In this document: positions 7,111-11,060 of the stretch, piece by piece
Layout: each line of letters starts with the position of its first letter
Numbering within the stretch: position 1 is the first letter of the stretch
Notes under the pieces: generated by a model
Told to the model about the DNA's origin: nothing
Database searches by the model: none
The model's input: the letters and a program-made list of their open reading frames with translations, nothing else
Assembly: GCA_015143735.1 (NCBI GenBank)
Contig: VKHC01000559.1
Coordinates: 1-11,060, forward strand
Length of the DNA stretch: 11,060 bases
Reading direction: 5' to 3'
From: Synura sp. LO234KE
Lineage: Eukaryota; Sar; Synurophyceae; Synurales; Mallomonadaceae
Made by a program: the position numbers and the translations under genes

Positions 7111-7846
7111 CTTATTCAAAGTATGATCTTGCAGAGGAAAATCTGGCTTCACATTTGAAGCATTCTTTTCGAGCAGATGATTCTGTCTTAACCAAGCTTC
7201 CATTAAACTTTGGTGCTTTATCAACTCCACGGTTGTCTGTTACGACAGCTGCCTTATAGGAGGCTCAGTTAATCTTTCAAAACAACTTCGGAAGTCATAT
7301 TCGTTCTCAACCTTAAACTCGATGATGAAGTCTCCAAAACAGATATAGGGGACATATCCTCTAAATATTTTATAGGTATTTTGTGCGTTGAAGAATGCGA
7401 TATCATGCTAAGCCAATATTACCGCAACCGCCACGCGAGCTCCATTTAAGAAGCCTTTTTGAAATCATGCTGTAGGTAGTCATTTTAAATAACGGCGACG
7501 CAAATTTTCAAATGTTACCAATTTCGTTTCCGTTACCAACGTTTCCAAATTCGATTGATATTTCTTCAATCTAGTCGTTTTCCTCGTTTGATCGATCCGA
7601 TGTCTCCTTTACCTCAGCTGGTTACCTACTAAAATATGTATTTGTGTCAAAGTCAATCCTTCAAGACTGTGGATCTAAGAAATGCTCTTGTAGGCTTTGT
7701 AATGCTTTGTAAGTTGACTTTTGGCACCACCTAACCCCCTTACACGAATACCAATAAAATCGCTTAGAATCCGCTTCCAAGCTTCCAACTATCATAAAGT
7801 ACCCTTTACCAAAGCTAGTTGATGACTGCTGCTTACCAATAATCAA
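7111..7846 (-). pseudogene. Possible decayed coding sequence, unrecognised
   Basis: On the - strand a 61-codon open frame runs from 7846 to 7661. Its C-terminal half has FYWYSCKGVRWCQ followed by a helical KALQSLQEHF stretch. This loosely recalls a SWIM-type zinc finger, but one Cys and the His of that motif are absent. Further on, one other frame holds from 7593 to 7111 with only four stops (7482, 7467, 7410 and 7242). It includes open pieces of 55 and 43 codons with a balanced, globular-looking composition. Together they could be an old transposase or host gene remnant; chance open frames are the main alternative. I assign no function. Confidence 0.25.
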
Positions 7847-7918
7847 CTTGGTTCACTAAACCAAACTTCTAAACACCGAAAACGAATTTTAGCCAAAGAA
7901 GTAAATTAACTACGTAAT

Positions 7919-8218
7919 AGCGTTGAGGGTATCCAACTACGTGGGGGGGGTCATATAGTCGTGAAACAGTTAAAGTTTGATTTAGGGGTTTTCAGTGCTG
8001 GAGCTAAGTGGGCCATTTACGATCTTGCTGCGGCTCAGCGGAATGTTCATGGAGGTTTCAAGTCCGAGTACACCTGGATTAGGAGGAGGCTGGAGTTCTT
8101 AGTCCTGAAATTTCAAGCCAGTTCTTGTGCCGTACTTGATGACGCCTGTGGGGTGCTGCTTTTAAATTCAATTGAACTAAAACACCCCCAAAAATATATT
8201 AATCAACGCATGCATTGA
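7919..8218 (+). pseudogene. Possible coding fragment without a start codon
   Basis: About 99 codons are open and end with TGA at 8216-8218. The only ATG is two codons before the end, so a eukaryotic start is missing. From about 7985 to 8160 the base composition is richer in G and C than the flanks, and the translation (KWAIYDLAAAQRNV, then FKSEYTWIRRRLEFL) looks like a soluble helical protein. It may be a fragment of a mobile-element or host gene. It lies head-to-head with the - strand remnant below 7846, and no link between them is shown. Confidence 0.3.
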
Positions 8219-8375
8219 ATCAAATTATTCGACCGATTTCATCACCAGCATCAATAGCAGTGACTGCAAAAATCAGGTCAGGTACCAATTTTTGACATTT
8301 TTCGCACAGCGCTAAAATGATCATAGCAGAGGGCTATCCGAGCCAAAAATAAATAAGTATTGAAGAGTCAGAATA

Positions 8376-8396
8376 TATAGTTTCTTAGAAACTATA
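8376..8396. repeat. Perfect short palindrome
   Basis: TATAGTTTC and GAAACTATA are separated by TTA, giving 9-bp arms with a 3-base loop. No neighbouring gene explains it; it could be an operator-like site or chance in AT-rich DNA. Confidence 0.4.
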
Positions 8397-10617
8397 GATG
8401 TGGACCAAACAACGATTTCCCAAATGGATTCCTCATTTTTCTGACCGCAACAAAAGTTATCAAATTTTGGGCTCAAAATACCGAAAAGCTTCGTTCTCGA
8501 CAAGTTGAGTTCAATCAACCTCAGATTTAAAGATTCTTAGAGTGTCCCGAGTTAATGATGATTCAATAACCAGTTTTTGTTGAAACTAGGAACGAAATTG
8601 GATGAATTTTAAAAGTGAAGTTCTATCAATAACCCATCGTAACACCTAGAGCGATTCTTTAAGATAAACCATTCCACAACCATTCCCAATCATATAAGCA
8701 TCATTTCCAAGCATAGATATGACTTCTCAATATTTTATTGCATCACAGGGCCCTTATTTGGACAATTGCAGCTATGACCCACATCTAACACTCATATTCA
8801 TGATTGAAACGTAAGCTTGCCATATCCTCACACACATTGCAAATCACCTCTAAAATGCTTTGTAGTTCTCAAACTCCCTTTAGCTGGCTCTAAAACGCTC
8901 CAGACAGCAGCAGGTCGGCTGCTATGACCCAGAACCTCTCCAGCACCTAACTGCATTTTGCTACCGTTTTGAGCGCGACACGCACCTCTTGCAATATATC
9001 ACTACGTTGTCACCCAGTGCTCCTTTTATGCCAAAAATAACGTTTCCTGACATGTTTTCTGCCTGCTCGCGTGCACAGCTTACGTACCCCCCACGTACAC
9101 GGCACTAACACATCATTCGCTTTCCTCGCATTACCCCAATTTCAACACGTTTACGCAGTCACAGCATATCACGTAAAATATGCATTATCGACCTCCCCTG
9201 TAGTGTGCGCCTCATGAATATAATTGCAAATCAACTTCTATGTCCTTTGTATGATTTCTACCTTTATGAACTACAAGAACTAGGATAGCAGTAGCGGCAT
9301 AAAAGTAGGGAAAAGAATATAAGTGTCGCAAAGGAGATGGACAACAGCACCACAGGCAAGTGGTTTCCACCCAAGTTCTGTGCTTAAGGGATCAAATAAG
9401 ATAGCTACAGACCCACTACAACAAAAGGGTACCTATGCAGTGCACCGCGTTTCATGGAAAATATACCAAGTATAGCATAAGTATAACCGTCAATTACGGA
9501 TAGATCCTGAGGGTAGAGATACATCCTCCGCTGATCAGTCGATAGATATGGATAGAAGTTACATGGTTGGAGTGGCACAGTGCAGTAGGGCTATATAGAA
9601 ACTGAGTAGAATGACCATTAGTGCCCTATGCAGCGGCTATGCCTCAACGAACGTAGCTAGTAGGTGCTGGTTTTCCTTCATTTTCGTGATTTAGAATACT
9701 AAAAATAATAGTTGAGGGGTCCAGTGATTTGTTTGGATTCAATAACGTCTTTCTAGCCAGCTAAATGGTACCAATTAAAAAATTTGAAATCCAATTTATG
9801 AATGTTAACTTTGCATGAAATGTTCCTAATTCCATCGGCTTATTCGTTTTATAGATTCAATTTATCAAATGCAATATGAAAGAGAATTTTAATTCCTTTA
9901 TGATATAAGTCTTTCTGATCCAAAGGAGGAAGTCATACGTATTAGTTTGCCTGTTAATTGAGGAGCCCTCATCTTCCTCGTTTGGTTTAAAAACAATTAG
10001 TGCATAAAACTGTTTAGCTATTTAGAAAATGGTTGAATTCAAACAAAACCCTGGACCCGTACCAAATATTATGAGCTTTGTAAAAATACGGATGGACCGT
10101 GCATATAGAAAGAGGTAAAAAGATAGTATATTAATTAGAAATTTTGTTTGATATTTAAAATCACTAGCTTGTTTACTAGAAAAATTGTAAGTTACGGATG
10201 GGGAAAGGAGAATACGGAGCGTGTCTCCTGTCCGCCAAGAGCAATGGGAATATTTTAGACTTAGTGATCCTGCATTTTGAATGATATTAGCAAAATATTT
10301 TCTTCGTTTGAAAATGATACTAATATTATACATACATCTTTATTCTCGGGGATTGATCAAGGATCTCAAAATAGAATATTCAGGCTATTTTCCTCATTTT
10401 GTTACTTTCATTTGCTTTTTTATTCATAATGGGTATTAATAATATTAATGCACTTTGAAGAGTTACTTGTCAAATAATTTATTATCAAGGAATATTCACT
10501 AAATAAAGTCTTGCGCTTGGATGTGCCACCCTCTACTATAAGAAAATAAAATTACTTATATGTCTCTTTACAGGATAAGCGATAAAAATTTTATTGTAGC
10601 CTGCACAGGTCAATTTG
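8397..10617. other. Long gene-free stretch
   Basis: I see no convincing gene, RNA or array here. Bases 8700-9250 are richer in C with C/A-rich words on the + strand. Bases 9260-9680 are more balanced, and 9680-10610 are strongly AT-rich. A 103-codon open frame on the - strand (10333-10022) is rich in I, S, F, L and K and is most likely a chance frame. The tract could hold old mobile-element remains that cannot be recognised by eye. Confidence 0.5.
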
Positions 10618-10629
10618 TTTGTGCGCCAT
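10618..10629 (+). repeat. Target-site duplication, left copy
   Basis: TTTGTGCGCCAT, exactly repeated at 10802-10813. The pair brackets the third tail repeat and nothing else. Confidence 0.75.
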
Positions 10630-10801
10630 TCCGGAAAATCTTGTAGTTATTAATTACTCAGTGAATGGATGGGTAGAAAACATCACATTACTAAACTAAG
10701 TCCATAACTACGCCCTATGTACCCAATGGCAAGTCCCGTGACCGAGTAGAGGCAGGGGGAGGAGGCCGCAGTCCCGAGGGAAAGGGAAAGTCCTCCCCCT
10801 A
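10630..10801 (-). mobile_element. Retroposed copy of the 3' tail (copy 3), 172 bp
   Basis: Read on the - strand, this segment matches 2249-2430 almost end to end, with an identical 26-base core at 10724-10749. It is bounded on both sides by an exact 12-bp direct repeat, and the homology begins and ends within a few bases of those repeats. That is the structure left by target-primed reverse transcription. It is either a 5'-truncated copy of a longer retroposon (perhaps the copy A/B type) or a full-length small SINE. No A-rich tail and no clear pol III A or B box was found, which leaves the truncated-copy model open. Confidence 0.8.
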
Positions 10802-10813
10802 TTTGTGCGCCAT
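10802..10813 (+). repeat. Target-site duplication, right copy
   Basis: TTTGTGCGCCAT, identical to 10618-10629. The flanking bases differ on both sides, so the repeat is exactly 12 bp. Confidence 0.75.
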
Positions 10814-11060
10814 ATCGTTACCCTTACTTTACTTTTAGTAAAACAAGCCATATTCGACTTCATAAGCTACATGAAAGAGCTGCGTCTTGTGTTATTGCAA
10901 TTTGTTGAGTGAGTGGCTGAGTGGAGCCTTAATTAGGTCATGTAGATAAATAGCTTCACTGGAACCTAGTGAAGGTTGGAGAGTCAGCGGAAGTGAGGCG
11001 ACAGGGAGTACGGCAGGTGGTTCTACGTGACCGCAGCGAGCCCTGTGAAGAGTCGGGGAG
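10814..11060. other. No recognised gene; short hairpin
   Basis: No coding frame or RNA gene is supported. A stem of seven pairs (CTTCACT at 10954-10960 with AGTGAAG at 10968-10974, loop of seven) is present. The final 80 bases are G-rich and may begin another repeat that is cut off by the window end. Confidence 0.4.

Noticed and set aside
8956-8976. GTTTTGAGCG with nearby GACACG, like the inner part of the right TIR
   Set aside because: Only about ten consecutive bases match and the rest of the arm is absent.
10022-10333. 103-codon - strand open frame
   Set aside because: Its composition is that of AT-rich chance sequence (I, S, F, L, K, N) and it has no recognisable motif.
1-11060. tRNA, rRNA, CRISPR array, riboswitch or bacterial operon
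   Set aside because: I looked for tRNA B-box-like sequence, regular spaced repeats and ribosome binding sites next to long frames and found none that hold up.

Overview
This window looks like repeat-rich DNA from a eukaryote nuclear genome. It has no operons, ribosome binding sites, rRNA or tRNA genes and no intact long gene. It does have decayed coding copies with AATAAA signals in their 3' regions, a pair of terminal inverted repeats, and a short retroposed copy with target-site duplications. A TE-rich filamentous fungus, possibly a plant pathogen such as a powdery mildew, is a reasonable guess. That is inference only; no gene here fixes the species.

Layout. Bases 45-2780 are bounded by inverted repeats of about 60 bp (about 90% identical), with further colinear inverted motifs inside. 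Between the arms lies copy A, a broken gene on the + strand (about 290-2011) followed by a 3' untranslated region with a conserved tail (to about 2430). Copy B (2905 to about 4025) is a second broken gene on the + strand. It belongs to the same protein family and is followed by a more diverged version of the tail (about 4110-4300). From 4300 to 7100 I see AT-rich or low-complexity intergenic DNA with minor repeats. Around 7111-7846 (- strand) and 7919-8218 (+ strand) lie weak remnants of coding sequence. From 8219 to 10617 I see no gene. At 10630-10801 (- strand) a third copy of the tail is flanked by an exact 12-bp direct repeat, so it looks like a recent retroposed insertion. The last 250 bases hold no recognisable gene.

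How the parts relate. Copies A and B share several short protein motifs in the same order: SQLNPDRDK[IV]F, an FG-containing stretch, a V-x-Y-V-x-G-G stretch, and W-x-x-LL-x-x-x-EE-x-W-x-x-[YF]. Both are followed by the same kind of 3' tail. One copy of that tail has moved by target-primed insertion. The simplest reading is a gene family of unknown function spread or carried by retroposition, with copy A sitting inside a separate TIR-type DNA element. I do not recognise the protein family. The two genes are broken by frameshifts and stops, so the window probably makes no functional protein.
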